A stretch of DNA of 64,000 nt from Jhaorihella thermophila (GCF_900108275.1 NZ_FNVD01000004.1:186001-250000), one strand, 5' to 3'. Counted from the first letter of the stretch, positions 38,052-48,222 are shown. A program made the numbers and translations. The notes: generated by a model not told the origin, from the letters alone.

Positions 38052-39022
38052 TCATTCGGTGGCCTGAATGATTTCGACCAGCGGCCGAAGGTTCGGGTTC
38101 GCCTCCAGGAACGCGTCATAGACAGGCTTCATCGCGGCCTGGAACGGCGCCTTGTCGGCAATCTCGTTGACCTTCACGCCGGCGGCCTCGACCTTGGCGC
38201 GGCTGGCCTTCTCGCGCTCGGCCCAAAGCTGGCGCTGCAGCGCCGCCGCCTCGGCCGCGGCTTCCTTCACGGCCTTCTTGTGTTCGTCGGACAGGCCGTT
38301 GAACACATCGGTGTTGATGCACAGGCATTCGGGGATGATCAGGTGCTGCGACAGCGAATAGTAGCCGGCCACCTCGTAGTGGCCGGTGGATTCATAGGAT
38401 GGCCAGTTGTTTTCGGCCCCGTCCACGACGCCGGTCTTGAGCGCCTGATAGACCTCGGCGAAGGGTTGCCGCCCAGCTGGGCGATCATGCCCGAATACAG
38501 GTCGTTGTTCATCACGCGGACCTTCATGCCCTTGACGTCCTCGGGCGTGTTGATCGGTTTGGCCGTGTTGTAGAACGACCGCGCCCCGGCGTCGAACCAC
38601 GACAGCGGCAGCAGGCCCTTGGCCGCCATCCCGTCGGCGATCATCTTGCCGCCCTCGCCGTCCAACACCCGGAACATGTGATCCACGCCCTTGAAGATGA
38701 AGGGCAGCGAAACGACGTTCGCCTCGGGCGCGACCGGGCCGATCGGGCCGAGGTTGAAATTGCCCACTTCGAGCGCGCCCAGCCGGACCTGTTCGATCGC
38801 GTCAGGCTGGCTGCCCAGCGTGCCGCCATGGAACATCTGCAGCTTGATCTCGCCACCGGTCTTTTCCTCCACCAGTTCGGCGAACTTGTTCATGGCAACC
38901 GTGTTGGGATAGCCCTCGACATGGATGTTCCAGCCGCGCCATTCGGCGGCCCCCGCGGTGCCCGCCGCCACCGTCAGCGCCGTGACCGCGCCCAGCACGG
39001 TTCCCGTGATCTTCCGCAACAT
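38052..39022 (-). pseudogene. DctP family TRAP binding protein, frameshifted with lost codons
   Basis: The first frame has a signal peptide (MLRKITGTVLGAVTALTVAA) and reads to MIAQLGGNP. The second resumes at PFAEVYQALKTGVVDGAENN and continues to the normal C terminus (NLRPLVEIIQATE). Family members usually have four or so residues (of the type TPxP) between GGN and PF, so the lesion near 38461-38468 looks like a 13-base deletion rather than one missing base. This makes a sequencing error less likely than at the other sites. Confidence 0.85.
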
Positions 39023-39070
39023 GATGTGTCCTCCCTTGGATGTTGAAGCGGTTTCCGGTTGCGCGGGCGC

Positions 39071-39853
39071 TCAGGAAAAGAGCAGCCCGCCATTGATGTC
39101 GATATTCGTGCCGGTCATGAAGGATGACCGGTCCGAGGCGAGAAAACAGACGAGATCGGCGACCTCCTCGGGCCGGCCTTCGCGTTTCAGCGGCGTGATG
39201 CTCGCGACGTGGCTGCGCGCCTCGGGCTTGGTGAAGATGTTGTGGAAATCGGTGTCGATCATGCCGGGGCAGACCGAATTCACGCGGATGTCGGGCCCCA
39301 GTTCCTTGGCCAGACCGCGGGTCATGGTCATCTCCGCTCCCTTGGACGCCGCATAGGCCACCGCGCCCGGCCCGCCGCCGTCGCGGCCCGCCTGGCTGGC
39401 CAGCCCGACGATCGCACTGCCCGCGCCCATATGTGGCAGCACCGCCTTTACCGCCAGCAGGAACGAGGTGGCGTTCAGGTCCATCACCCGTTGCTAGTGA
39501 TCCAAATCCATCTCGGCCACTGTCTTGCGCGCGACCAGCCCGCCGGTGACATGCACCAGAACGTCGATCCGCCCGAACGCCTTGACCGTGTCCTCCACCA
39601 GCGCGGCGACGTCGCCCGCGTCGGTCATGTCGCCCTGTTTCGCCAGCGCCCGACCGCCCGCGGCCGTGATCTCGGCCACCGCACTGTCAGCACCGGCGGC
39701 CGAGCTGTGGTAGTTGATCGCCACCGCCGCGCCGGCCTCGGCCAGCCGCAGGGCGCAGGCCCGTCCGATGTCGCGCCCCCCGCCGGTGACGATCGCCACC
39801 TTGCCCGTCAATGTCCCCGTGATGTCGCCCCCGTTCGCGGCCCTGTCGATCAT
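39071..39853 (-). pseudogene. SDR family oxidoreductase with in-frame amber stop
   Basis: A 260-codon short-chain dehydrogenase frame. GKVAIVTGGGRDIGRACALR is the NAD(P) motif, YAASKG carries the catalytic Tyr and Lys, and the C terminus is [18 protein letters not shown]. Codon 120 (39494-39496) is TAG, in a context reading MDLDH[14 protein letters not shown] where family members commonly have Trp, so a TGG-to-TAG change is likely. The stop lies before the catalytic Tyr, so the product would be inactive. It precedes dctP2 on the same strand. Confidence 0.87.
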
Positions 39854-39926
39854 GCCAAATTCCCCTTCGGTCCCTGTTTCAGGCAGGGCCGGATCGCATC
39901 CGCCCCCAGTTTGTGGATATTCGCAC

Positions 39927-39940
39927 ACTAGTATGGTAGT
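39927..39940. promoter_or_regulatory. Candidate GntR operator
   Basis: ACTAGTATGGTAGT is an imperfect palindrome (10 of 14 positions symmetric, ACTA/TAGT arms) in the divergent gap between the SDR-TRAP operon and the GntR gene. The length suits FadR-type GntR sites. Inference only. Confidence 0.4.
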
Positions 39941-40017
39941 TATGCCAAGATGAATTCCGACGGGTTTCACCGGCGGGCGGATCGGGCAAACTCCGGGTCT
40001 CGGGGGAAAGGAGCAAG

Positions 40018-40698
40018 ATGCAGGACGTCGCAGGGATTTTCGACCGCCGCACCGCCGCGGACGTGGTATTCGACACGCTCCACGACGAGATCGTGAGCTT
40101 GAAACTGTTGCCGGGCACAAAGCTGTCCGAGGCCGAGGTGTCCCGGCGCTTTGGCGTTTCGCGCCAGCCGGTGCGGGATGCATTCAACCGTCTGGGCAAC
40201 ATGGATATGCTGTTGATCCGGCCGCAAAAGGCGACGGTCGTGCGCGGGTTTTCCCTGCCCCGGATCCAGCACGCGCGTTTTGTCCGGCTTGCCGTCGAGC
40301 TGGAAGTGATCCGGCAGGCCTGCGCGGTCTGGTCGGATGACGGCACCCGCGCGCTGGCCGAGATTCTGGACCGTCAGGACCGCGCCATTTCACAAGGTGA
40401 CACCGAGGCGTTTCACGCCAGCGACTATTCCTTTCACAAGGCGATCTGCGACCTTGCCGACCGTCCGCTGGCGGCCGAGACGATCAGCGAGTGCAAGCAG
40501 AAGGTGGATCGCCTGTGCATGCTGTCGCTTGGGCGCGAGGAAGAAGCCGCCACCCTGCTGGAGGATCACCGCCGCATCGCTGATGCGCTGACTCGCCGTG
40601 ACGCGGAGGCGGCCACCGAAGCCGCGCGCATCCATCTGGGCCGGCTTGACGAGGTGATCGACGAAATCCATCGCACACGGGCGGAGTTTTTCGAATAG
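40018..40698 (+). CDS. GntR family regulator (FadR-type, FCD domain)
   Basis: A 226-residue regulator. The winged-helix N terminus reads LHDEIVSLKLLPGTKLSEAE then VSRRFGVSRQPVRDAFNRLG. The all-helical FCD ligand domain follows from about residue 85, with metal-site type residues in FHASDYSFHKAICDLADRPL. It is divergent from the SDR-dctPQM operon and most likely controls it; such regulators commonly sense sugar acids or other organic acids. Confidence 0.93.
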   Translation: MQDVAGIFDRRTAADVVFDTLHDEIVSLKLLPGTKLSEAEVSRRFGVSRQPVRDAFNRLGNMDMLLIRPQKATVVRGFSLPRIQHARFVRLAVELEVIRQACAVWSDDGTRALAEILDRQDRAISQGDTEAFHASDYSFHKAICDLADRPLAAETISECKQKVDRLCMLSLGREEEAATLLEDHRRIADALTRRDAEAATEAARIHLGRLDEVIDEIHRTRAEFFE

Positions 40699-40975
40699 AT
40701 CGAGGAGACCGCTCTGCTGCTCCGGCCGTCCCGCGCCGCGGCACGCCTTGCGATGGCACCTGGTGCCCTGCGCCATCGGCTGGCACCGTATCGAACCACC
40801 AGAGCGGCCCAACCGCCGGATCGCATCCGGCCCGGCCTGCGCCGGACCGGCGATGCCGAAACCATAGATCGAAACGCGAACTCCAGATTCGATTTTCTCG
40901 AAACAAGACGGGGTCTCTTGCCAGCGACCGCGAAGCTTGCCGATCATCCCTGCCGAACCCGCAGGGAGAAGCTTC

Positions 40976-43411
40976 ATGAAAACGCGCGCACGGGTCGTGG
41001 TCACCGGCGGCGGCATCGCGGGGTGTTCCACGCTCTATCACCTCACGCAGGAAGGCTGGAGCGACGTGATGCTGCTGGAGCGCGACGTGCTGACCTCGGG
41101 CACGACATGGCATTCGGCGGCGCAGGTCACCAATTTCGGCACCTCGCAGACGATGGTGGGGCTGAAGAGCCATTCCATTGCGCTCTACAGGGAACTGGCC
41201 GAAGATCCCGACTATCCGATCACCTATCATCACGCCGATGGCGGCATCCGGCTGGCGGGAACACCGGCGCAGATGGACGGCTATCGCCACTTCGCCTCGA
41301 TGGCGCGCGGCATGGGGGTCGAATTCGAAGTGATCGACGCCGCCGAATGCGCCCGGCGGCACCCGCTTCTGTCCACCGACGGCCTGCTGGGCGGGCTGTG
41401 GGATCCGCTGGACGGCGATATCGACCCGGCGGGTCTGTGCCAGGCGCTGGTGCGGCGGGCGCGCCGGGCCGGGGCCGAGCTGCACGAACACACCCCAGTC
41501 ACCGGGCTGCGGCAACTGTCCGATGACACATGGGAGGTCGAGACGCCCCGGGGCACGATCAGCGCCGATATCGTGGTGAACGCGTGCGGCTATCGCGTGA
41601 ACGAGGTCGGCGCGATGATGGGTGTGCATCACCCGGTGATGTCGATGGAGCACCAGTATTTCGTGACCGAGGACATCCCCGCCATCGCCGAGGCGGGCCA
41701 CCGGATGCCGCTGATCCGCTGCCCGATCAGCGATTTCTACAGCCGGCAGGAACGCGGCGGGCTGCTGGTGGGGTTCTACGAACAGGACTGCAAGACCTGG
41801 GGCATGGACGGGATCGACCCCAAGTTTTCCTCGGATCTATGCCCCGACGATCTGGACCGGATCACGGACGTGCTGGAAGGTGCCTTTGCCCGGATGCCGG
41901 CGCTGGCGCAGGTCGGCATCCGCCGGGTGGTGAACGGCCCGATCACCTATACGATCGACGGGGTGCCTCTGGTCGGCCCGATCCCCGGAAAGCGCAACGC
42001 CTATTGCATCATCGGTCTGCGCGCGGGGCTGGGCGAAGGCGGCGGGCATGGCTGGCTGCTGGCGCAGATGATCGTGCATGGCGAGGCGTGTTTCGACACC
42101 TGGGTTCTGGACCCGCGCCGGTTCACCGGCCACGGCAATGTGGAACTCTGTGCGCTGAAGGCGATCGAGGACTATCAGAACGAATTCCGCTTTCATTTTC
42201 CCCACGAACACCGCCCCGCCGGCCGACAGATCAAGACCACGCCGCTGACCCCGATTCTGGCGGCCGAGGGCGCGACGTTTTCGGTCGTCAACGGCTGGGA
42301 ACGGGTGGACTACATCAAGCCCGCCCCGGATTTCACGGAAACGCTGGGCTTTCGCTTCAACGAGGTGCACGACGTCGTCGCCGAAGAGGTCCGCGCAGTC
42401 CACACCGGCGCCGGCCTGACCGAAGTGAGCGGCTTCAACCGGTTCGAGATCACGGGCGCGGATGCCCATGCGTTCCTCGACCGGATGATCTGCGGGCGCC
42501 TGCGCCGGGCGCCGGGCCGGGTCGGGCTGGCCTATCTGCTGAACCATCAGGGCTGCGTGAAGTCCGAGGCGACGATCGCCAACCTGCCGGCTTCGGACCG
42601 GGGGCCCGCGCGGGTCTGGTATGGTTCGGCCGCGGCGTCGGAAGGGCATGACATGGACTGGCTGCGCGCCCATCTGCAACCGGGCGAAGACGTTCGGATC
42701 CGGTCGCTCACCAACGAGATGACGACGCTGGTGCTGGCCGGCCCCAAGGCGCGCGAGGTGCTGGCGGCCGCCTCGCGCGGGGACTGGTCGGCGGCGGCCT
42801 TTCCGTGGCTGTCGGTGCGCGAATGTTTCGTGGGGATCGCGCCGGCGGTGGTGATGTCGGTCAGCTACTCGGGCGAACTGGCCTATGAAATCCACGTTCC
42901 GAACAGCCAGCTGTATGCGGCTTACCTTGCCCTGCGCCGGGCGGGCGAGACGCACGGCCTGCGGCTCTTTGGCGCGCGCGCGGTGGCGTCGATGCGCCTG
43001 GAGAAGGGCTATCTGCACTGGAAGGCCGAGCTGCTGACCGAATACGACCCGTTCGAGACGGGGCTGGATCGGTTCGTGGACCTCGACAAGCCCGACTTCG
43101 TCGGCAGACCCGCGCTGCTGGATCGTCGCGCGCAGGGGCCGCGCCGGCGGCTCGTGACCCTGGCCATCGACTGCACCGACCGCCCGGCGCAACCGGGATC
43201 ATCGGTGATGCACGATGGCCGCATCGGGGGCACCGTGACCTCGGGCGACTGGGGGCACCGGACGGGGCTGAACCTCGCACTGGCCTACGTCGCGCCCGAC
43301 CTGTCGCGGATGGGCACGCAGGTTTCGATCGACATGCTGGGCGAGACAGTCCCGGCCCGGGTCATCCCGCCCTGCCCCTACGACCCGGACAACCTGCGCG
43401 TCAGGGACTGA
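40976..43411 (+). CDS. Dimethylglycine/sarcosine dehydrogenase-like FAD protein
   Basis: An 811-residue two-part enzyme. An N-terminal FAD-dependent amine oxidase (DAO fold, about 1-380) has VVVTGGGIAGCSTLYHLTQE and GTTWHSAAQVTNFGTSQTMV, a region that in DMGDH/SARDH carries the FAD-linked His. A C-terminal GcvT-like folate-binding domain pair follows (about 430-810; ARAVASMRLEKGYLHWKAEL). Such enzymes demethylate N-methyl amines and pass the one-carbon unit to tetrahydrofolate. The precise amine is unknown. A GGGAGAAG precedes the start. The preceding gap (40699-40975) holds a GGCACC-T-GGTGCC palindrome at 40755-40767 and no gene. Confidence 0.9.
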   Translation: MKTRARVVVTGGGIAGCSTLYHLTQEGWSDVMLLERDVLTSGTTWHSAAQVTNFGTSQTMVGLKSHSIALYRELAEDPDYPITYHHADGGIRLAGTPAQMDGYRHFASMARGMGVEFEVIDAAECARRHPLLSTDGLLGGLWDPLDGDIDPAGLCQALVRRARRAGAELHEHTPVTGLRQLSDDTWEVETPRGTISADIVVNACGYRVNEVGAMMGVHHPVMSMEHQYFVTEDIPAIAEAGHRMPLIRCPISDFYSRQERGGLLVGFYEQDCKTWGMDGIDPKFSSDLCPDDLDRITDVLEGAFARMPALAQVGIRRVVNGPITYTIDGVPLVGPIPGKRNAYCIIGLRAGLGEGGGHGWLLAQMIVHGEACFDTWVLDPRRFTGHGNVELCALKAIEDYQNEFRFHFPHEHRPAGRQIKTTPLTPILAAEGATFSVVNGWERVDYIKPAPDFTETLGFRFNEVHDVVAEEVRAVHTGAGLTEVSGFNRFEITGADAHAFLDRMICGRLRRAPGRVGLAYLLNHQGCVKSEATIANLPASDRGPARVWYGSAAASEGHDMDWLRAHLQPGEDVRIRSLTNEMTTLVLAGPKAREVLAAASRGDWSAAAFPWLSVRECFVGIAPAVVMSVSYSGELAYEIHVPNSQLYAAYLALRRAGETHGLRLFGARAVASMRLEKGYLHWKAELLTEYDPFETGLDRFVDLDKPDFVGRPALLDRRAQGPRRRLVTLAIDCTDRPAQPGSSVMHDGRIGGTVTSGDWGHRTGLNLALAYVAPDLSRMGTQVSIDMLGETVPARVIPPCPYDPDNLRVRD

Positions 43412-43464
43412 GCGATTCGACGCATGCGCAGATCCTCTACCCCCGTCCCCGCCGCAGGCCGCAT

Positions 43465-45602
43465 TTATTCGCCCGCGAACCTTCGGCCAAGATATTCGTT
43501 CAGATCCCTCAGAAAGTCTCGGCTGACTTCTTTCAGTTCTCCTGCCTGGGCCGAGTAGAGAGTCACCAGCCTGCCCGGCCCCGACAGCGACGCCATGAGG
43601 TCGTCGAACTCGCCGGCCGACAATCCCGCCAGCCGGGTGCTGACCGCAACGCCTGCAAAATCCTCGGCCGCCGCCAGCCTCTGGGCCTCGGCCTTTGACA
43701 CGGCAAGCCTGGGCCTGATGCCTTCGGATTCGAGAATGGCCAGAAATGCGCTCGCGGTTTCGGCGTGCGATTCGCAAAGCAGAACCCGTGGCCGCCCTTC
43801 CTCGACCGCCGAGCCGGTCAGGGCGGGATCGACCTCACCCGAAAGGGGGATAGCAAAGCGAAACTCCGTCCCTCCTCCCTCGACATCTTCGAAACCGATC
43901 TCGCCGTCATGCGCCTGAATGATGGACTTCGAGATGGCAAGCCCGAGCCCGGTTCCGCCAAAGCCCCGATTGTCCGACATATCCGCCTGTGCGAACTGCT
44001 CGAACACAAATGGCCGCGCCTCGGCAGGGATGCCCACGCATGATCCCGGATGCGGAACCATCCCTGCGTGCCGGTGCTGCCGACCGAGATTTCGACAACC
44101 CCGGTGCCTTCGGCGAACTTGGCGGCATTGGAAAAAAGGTTGTTCATCACCTGAAGGATCCGGCTTCGGTCGCCGCGGCAGAAAACGTGATCCGGGGCAG
44201 CGGTCAAACGGAATTCGGCCCCGTGCCGGCGCGCGGCATCGTAATTGAGCCCAATCGCCTGACGGGCCAGCCGCACCAGATCAAAGGTGGCAAACTCGTA
44301 TTTCAGTTTGCCGGCTTCGATCTTGCCCCAGTCGAGCAGATCGTTGATCAGACCGTCCAGCCGGCCCGTGTTCTTGTCCACGATTTCGATCATGCGCGCG
44401 ACCGGAGCCGGAACGGACTGGCCAAGATGGAACCTGATCAGCTGGAGCGCACCCTTGATCGACGTCAGCGGCGTCCGCAATTCGTGGCTGATCGTCGACA
44501 TGAAATTGGCCTTGGCGACTTCGGCCTGCTTGCGGGCGGCGATGTCACGATAGACCGAAAGGAACCTCGGATCTTCGCCCTCCGGCTCGATCAGGTGCAG
44601 ACTGATCTCCAGTGGAGTGCCGCTGGCATCGGTCGTTTCGAACACCATGGTCTTGGCCGGCCCGCGCAGCAGGGCCTCGCACTTTTCGGTGAAAAGCTCG
44701 AATTGCGATGCGGACAGGTGGTCCCGCACGCCCTTGCCGTGCCAGCCGGTCTCCAGCCATCCCGCCCGCGCCAAGGCCTTTCGGTTCATGTAGGCAAAGG
44801 CGTAGCTGCCGGGCCAGAACATGTAGACTTCCACATCCAGCACATCCAGCGAGTTCTGCAACTGGCGGTGGTCTTCCTCGACCTTCGCGATTGCCGTGAC
44901 ATTCCGCAGAATGGCGACAAAGCGCGGCTCGCAGCCCTCGGGCTCGATATACTTGATGTCATGTTCGACGATGATCGCATCGCCGTCCGGCAGCTTGACC
45001 CGGCGCCGCCCGATCACCCGCCGCGTCTTTCCGTCCAACATCCGTTGCAGAATTGCCTGCAATTCCTCGCGGGACGGCCCGCCATACAGGTCGGATGGAG
45101 TCAGCTTGAACAGTTCGCCACGTTCGACACCGATCCGCCGCAGGGCGGCCTCGTTGGCATAAAAGAACCGCCGGCTGTCGGGCCAGAACATCAGGACTTC
45201 GTCTTCGAACTCATCGAGCGTGGCCAGAAATTCCGTGATCGCCCCGGCCGACAACCGGCCTTCGGATACCCTGGACAGGTTCGCAATGAACTGCGGCCCG
45301 GACTCTGCCGAGGACACGCAGTCCACCTGAATGCGCAGCAGAACGTCCTGACCGCTTGGCTGCCGGTAGGGGCGCCGGAACTTGAATCGTCCTTCGCCCC
45401 GCTGCGCGATGTCCTGCAATCTTTCCCGCAACGGCCCATCGTCCGGCTCGGCCAGCAGGTCCAGAAAGGATCGCCCCAACAAAGCGGTGCTTTCGATCCC
45501 CAGCAGGTTCAGAGTGGTCCCGCTTGTGCTCAGAATTCGGAAGTCGTCGGCTCGGAAGACAAGTAGCTCTTCGGGCTGGAGGTCCAACGGCTCGAATGTC
45601 AC
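43465..45602 (-). pseudogene. PAS sensor histidine kinase with receiver-like C terminus, frameshifted
   Basis: Residues 1 to about 340 hold several PAS-like repeats (MFWPDSRRFFYANEAALRRI; VYMFWPGSYAFAYMNRKALA). The H-box is FMSTISHELRTPLTSIKGAL and the N-box ILQVMNNLFSNAAKF. The frame breaks near 44037-44043 just after WFRIRDH; the rest (GIPAEARPFVFEQFAQADMS, GGTGLGLAISKSI) is in another frame and runs into a receiver-like domain lacking a clear phospho-Asp. Adding one base gives 712 residues. The start is GTG. Without repair the ATP-binding domain is lost. Confidence 0.85.
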
Positions 45603-45787
45603 GCTTCCGCCTTTTTACCTGTTTTTGCGCGGGAATGCGGCGGGGCTGGCTTGTCGATCAACCGGCGCTCTGCTTTGGACACATTGTCGCACCATTGATG
45701 CGGGCCTTTTCCGCAATTGTCAACGCAATCGGGATGCGACCGGCGCAATGGGGAGGAAACGGGTCGGACGAAGCAACACCGATCGCC

Positions 45788-45882
45788 GGGCGCCGAGTTG
45801 CGCCCCAACGCCGACGACAGGCGCGGGGTCGCGTTTCATCGGGGCTGCCATTTCCCCGGCCCATCAGCGCAACTCGGCGCCC
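45788..45882. repeat. 16-bp perfect inverted repeat downstream of a TetR gene
   Basis: GGGCGCCGAGTTGCGC (45788-45803) and its exact reverse complement (45867-45882) are separated by 63 bases and end 16 bases after the TetR stop codon. The loop holds a smaller GGGG..CCCC hairpin. The whole 45603-45898 gap contains no gene I can support. It may be a structured 3' UTR, an ncRNA or a small mobile-element relic. Confidence 0.6.
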
Positions 45883-45898
45883 CGCGACGGGGAAAGGA

Positions 45899-46510
45899 TC
45901 AAAGGATCCGCTCGATCACACTGCGCAGCGTGGCGCGCAGGTCTTCGCGGCTGCGCGGCGTGCCGCCGATCTGACTCTGCATCAGGTAGCGGAACACGCC
46001 GTCCAGCATGGCATAGCCGATCTCCACCTGCTTGGGCGCGTCATGCCCGGCCTTGCGGCAGGCCGCGCGCAGAGTGCCGATCAGCCCGGCCTCGATCTCG
46101 GCCACCACGGGGCGGAAGGCGTCGTCGAACATCGCCTGCGTCCTGATGTCATACCACAGCCGATGCGTCATCGCGTCATCGACGATCGACGCGGCCAGCG
46201 CCTCGCTGAAGGCGGCGATCACCGCATCGCGTCCCTCGGCGCGGTCCAGCGCCTCGGTGACGTTGAGGACGAAGTTCTCCTTGTATGTCCGCACGCAAAA
46301 GATGATCAGGTCGCTGCGATCCTCGAAGTAGTAATGCAGCATGCCCAGCGACAGGTCGCTGCGCTCGGCGATGTCGCGCAGCGAGGTGTTGGCATAGCCC
46401 AGTTCCCTGAGCGCGGCGAGCGCGCTTTGCGCGATCTGGCGCTTTTTCTGGTCGCGCTTGGCGAGTTTGCGGGCGGCGCGGTCCTTGAGTTTCGCGGACA
46501 TCGCGGTCAT
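45899..46510 (-). CDS. TetR family transcriptional regulator (BetI-like context)
   Basis: A 203-residue TetR protein with an HTH in IAQSALAALRELGYANTSLR and IAERSDLSLGMLHYYFEDRS, and a helical effector domain. The start at 46510 is used; an internal ATG 9 bases later is equally possible. It lies downstream of a GMC oxidoreductase gene of the choline dehydrogenase type, recalling betI next to betA, but the sequence is not clearly BetI. The likely operator is at 48338-48351 upstream of the GMC gene. Confidence 0.88.
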   Translation of the reverse strand: MTAMSAKLKDRAARKLAKRDQKKRQIAQSALAALRELGYANTSLRDIAERSDLSLGMLHYYFEDRSDLIIFCVRTYKENFVLNVTEALDRAEGRDAVIAAFSEALAASIVDDAMTHRLWYDIRTQAMFDDAFRPVVAEIEAGLIGTLRAACRKAGHDAPKQVEIGYAMLDGVFRYLMQSQIGGTPRSREDLRATLRSVIERIL

Positions 46511-46544
46511 GGCGGCCTTTCTGGTTCGGATCGCGACGGGGTGC

Positions 46545-46585
46545 AAACCGCGCCCGGCGGCGGGATGCGTCGCCGGGCGCGGTTT
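46545..46585 (-). terminator. 15-bp stem terminator overlapping the GMC stop codon
   Basis: AAACCGCGCCCGGCG (46545-46559) and CGCCGGGCGCGGTTT (46571-46585) form a perfect 15-bp stem with an 11-base loop. Its first base is also the last base of the GMC stop codon. The stem ends in TTT only, so termination strength is uncertain. It separates the GMC gene from the TetR gene. Confidence 0.7.
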
Positions 46586-48222
46586 CATTCGGCCGCGGCG
46601 GATTGCGCGCCGTATTCGGCCCTGATCAGGTCGGATGCCTTTTCGGCAATCATGATCGTCGGCGCGTTGGTGTTGCCCGACACCAGCGTGGGCATGACCG
46701 AGGCATCGACCACGCGCAGCCCCTCCAGCCCACGCACCTTCAGCGCCGGGTCCACCACCGCCATGTCGTCCACCCCCATCTTGCAGGTGCCGACCGGGTG
46801 ATAGACCGTATCGGCGCGGGCGCGGATGTGGGCCTCCCATTCCGCGTCGGTCATGTCGTCATGCACGCCGAACAGTTCCTTGTGGATATAGGGCCGCATC
46901 GGCGGCGCGGTCATGATCTGGCGCGTCATCTTGGCGCCCTTGACGAGCGTCTTCAGGTCGCGCTCGTCGGACAGGAATTTCGGGTCGATCCCCGGCGCGG
47001 CCATCGGGTCGGCCGATTGCAGGAACACTTCGCCCCGCGAATGGGGCCTGAGCACGCAGACATGGCAGGAATAGCCATGCCCCAGATGCAGCTTGCGCGC
47101 GTGATCGTCCACGATCGAGATCACGAAATGGGTCTGCACGTCGGGCCGGTCGAGGTTGGGGTCGGTCTTGAAGAAGGACCCGGCCTCGGCAATGGTCGAG
47201 GCCACCATCGAATTGCCGTGCTTGCGCCACTTGAAGATCTCCGAGGTCAGCTTGGCCGTCGCCCGCAGGCCGATCCCGATATTGTCGGTATCCTTCGTTT
47301 TCCAGGCCAGGACGAAGTCGATGTGATCCTGCAGGTTCTGGCCGACGCCCGGCAACTCGTGCACCATCTCGATCCCGTGGGGGCGGATGTCCTGTTCGCG
47401 CCCCACGCCCGACAACATCAGGATCTGCGGCGACTGGAAGGCGCCGGCCGACAGGATCACCTCGCGCGCGGCCATCGCCCGCTGCGTCTGCTTGCCCACG
47501 CGGTATTCGACGCCCACGACACGCTTGCCCTCGAACAGGATGCGCGTGGTGCGGGCCTTGGTGATCACCGTCAGGTTCGGGCGCTTGTCCATCACCGGGA
47601 ACAGATAGGCGGCCGCCGCCGAACAGCGTTCGCCGTTGCGTTCGGGGTCATGGAACTGGGTGCACTGATACAGGCTGGCCCCTTCGTTGTCGCCGGTGTT
47701 GAAATCGTCCACGCGGCGGATCTGCATCTGCGCGTTGGCCTCCAGAAACGCCTCGGAAATCGGGCGCGGGGCCTTCTGGTCCGAAACATGCAGCGGCCCG
47801 GAGGCGCCGTGAAATTCGTTTTCGCCCCGGACGTTGTTTTCCGCCTTCCTGAAATAGGGCAGCACTTCGTCCCATGACCAGCCGTCGCAGCCGGCCTCGG
47901 CCCAGCCGTCATAGTCCTGCCGCTGACCGCGGACATAGAGCATCGCGTTGATCGCGCTGGATCCGCCCAAGGCGCGCCCGCGCGGCTGATAGCCCTTTCT
48001 CCCATTCAGCCCCGGCTGCGGCACCGTCTCGAAGGCCCAGTTGTTGATCTTGCCATGCCCCGGCAGCATCGCCACCACGCCGATCGGCGCGCGGATCAGG
48101 ATATCCCTGCCGCCGCCGCCCGCCTCGAGCAGACAGACCTTGACGGCCGGATCCTCGCTCAGCCGAGCCGCCAGCGTGGCACCGGCCGAGCCGCCCCCGA
48201 CGATCACGAAATCATACGACAT
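46585..48222 (-). CDS. GMC family oxidoreductase, choline dehydrogenase-like
   Basis: A 545-residue FAD alcohol dehydrogenase. The dinucleotide motif is VIVGGGSAGATLAARLSED, GMC signature 1 is GRALGGSSAINAMLYVRGQR, signature 2 is ILSAGAFQSPQILMLSGVG, and the catalytic His lies in YHPVGTCKMG. It resembles BetA, but many such paralogues oxidise other alcohols such as polyethylene-glycol or aromatic alcohols. No betB (betaine aldehyde dehydrogenase) is adjacent, so the choline role is unproven. Confidence 0.93.
   Translation of the reverse strand: MSYDFVIVGGGSAGATLAARLSEDPAVKVCLLEAGGGGRDILIRAPIGVVAMLPGHGKINNWAFETVPQPGLNGRKGYQPRGRALGGSSAINAMLYVRGQRQDYDGWAEAGCDGWSWDEVLPYFRKAENNVRGENEFHGASGPLHVSDQKAPRPISEAFLEANAQMQIRRVDDFNTGDNEGASLYQCTQFHDPERNGERCSAAAAYLFPVMDKRPNLTVITKARTTRILFEGKRVVGVEYRVGKQTQRAMAAREVILSAGAFQSPQILMLSGVGREQDIRPHGIEMVHELPGVGQNLQDHIDFVLAWKTKDTDNIGIGLRATAKLTSEIFKWRKHGNSMVASTIAEAGSFFKTDPNLDRPDVQTHFVISIVDDHARKLHLGHGYSCHVCVLRPHSRGEVFLQSADPMAAPGIDPKFLSDERDLKTLVKGAKMTRQIMTAPPMRPYIHKELFGVHDDMTDAEWEAHIRARADTVYHPVGTCKMGVDDMAVVDPALKVRGLEGLRVVDASVMPTLVSGNTNAPTIMIAEKASDLIRAEYGAQSAAAE

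Noticed and set aside
40699-40975. A small gene upstream of the dimethylglycine dehydrogenase-like gene
   Set aside because: Short plus-strand frames here are Arg/Pro-rich and continue out of frame into the real gene; only a GGCACC/GGTGCC palindrome at 40755-40767 stands out.
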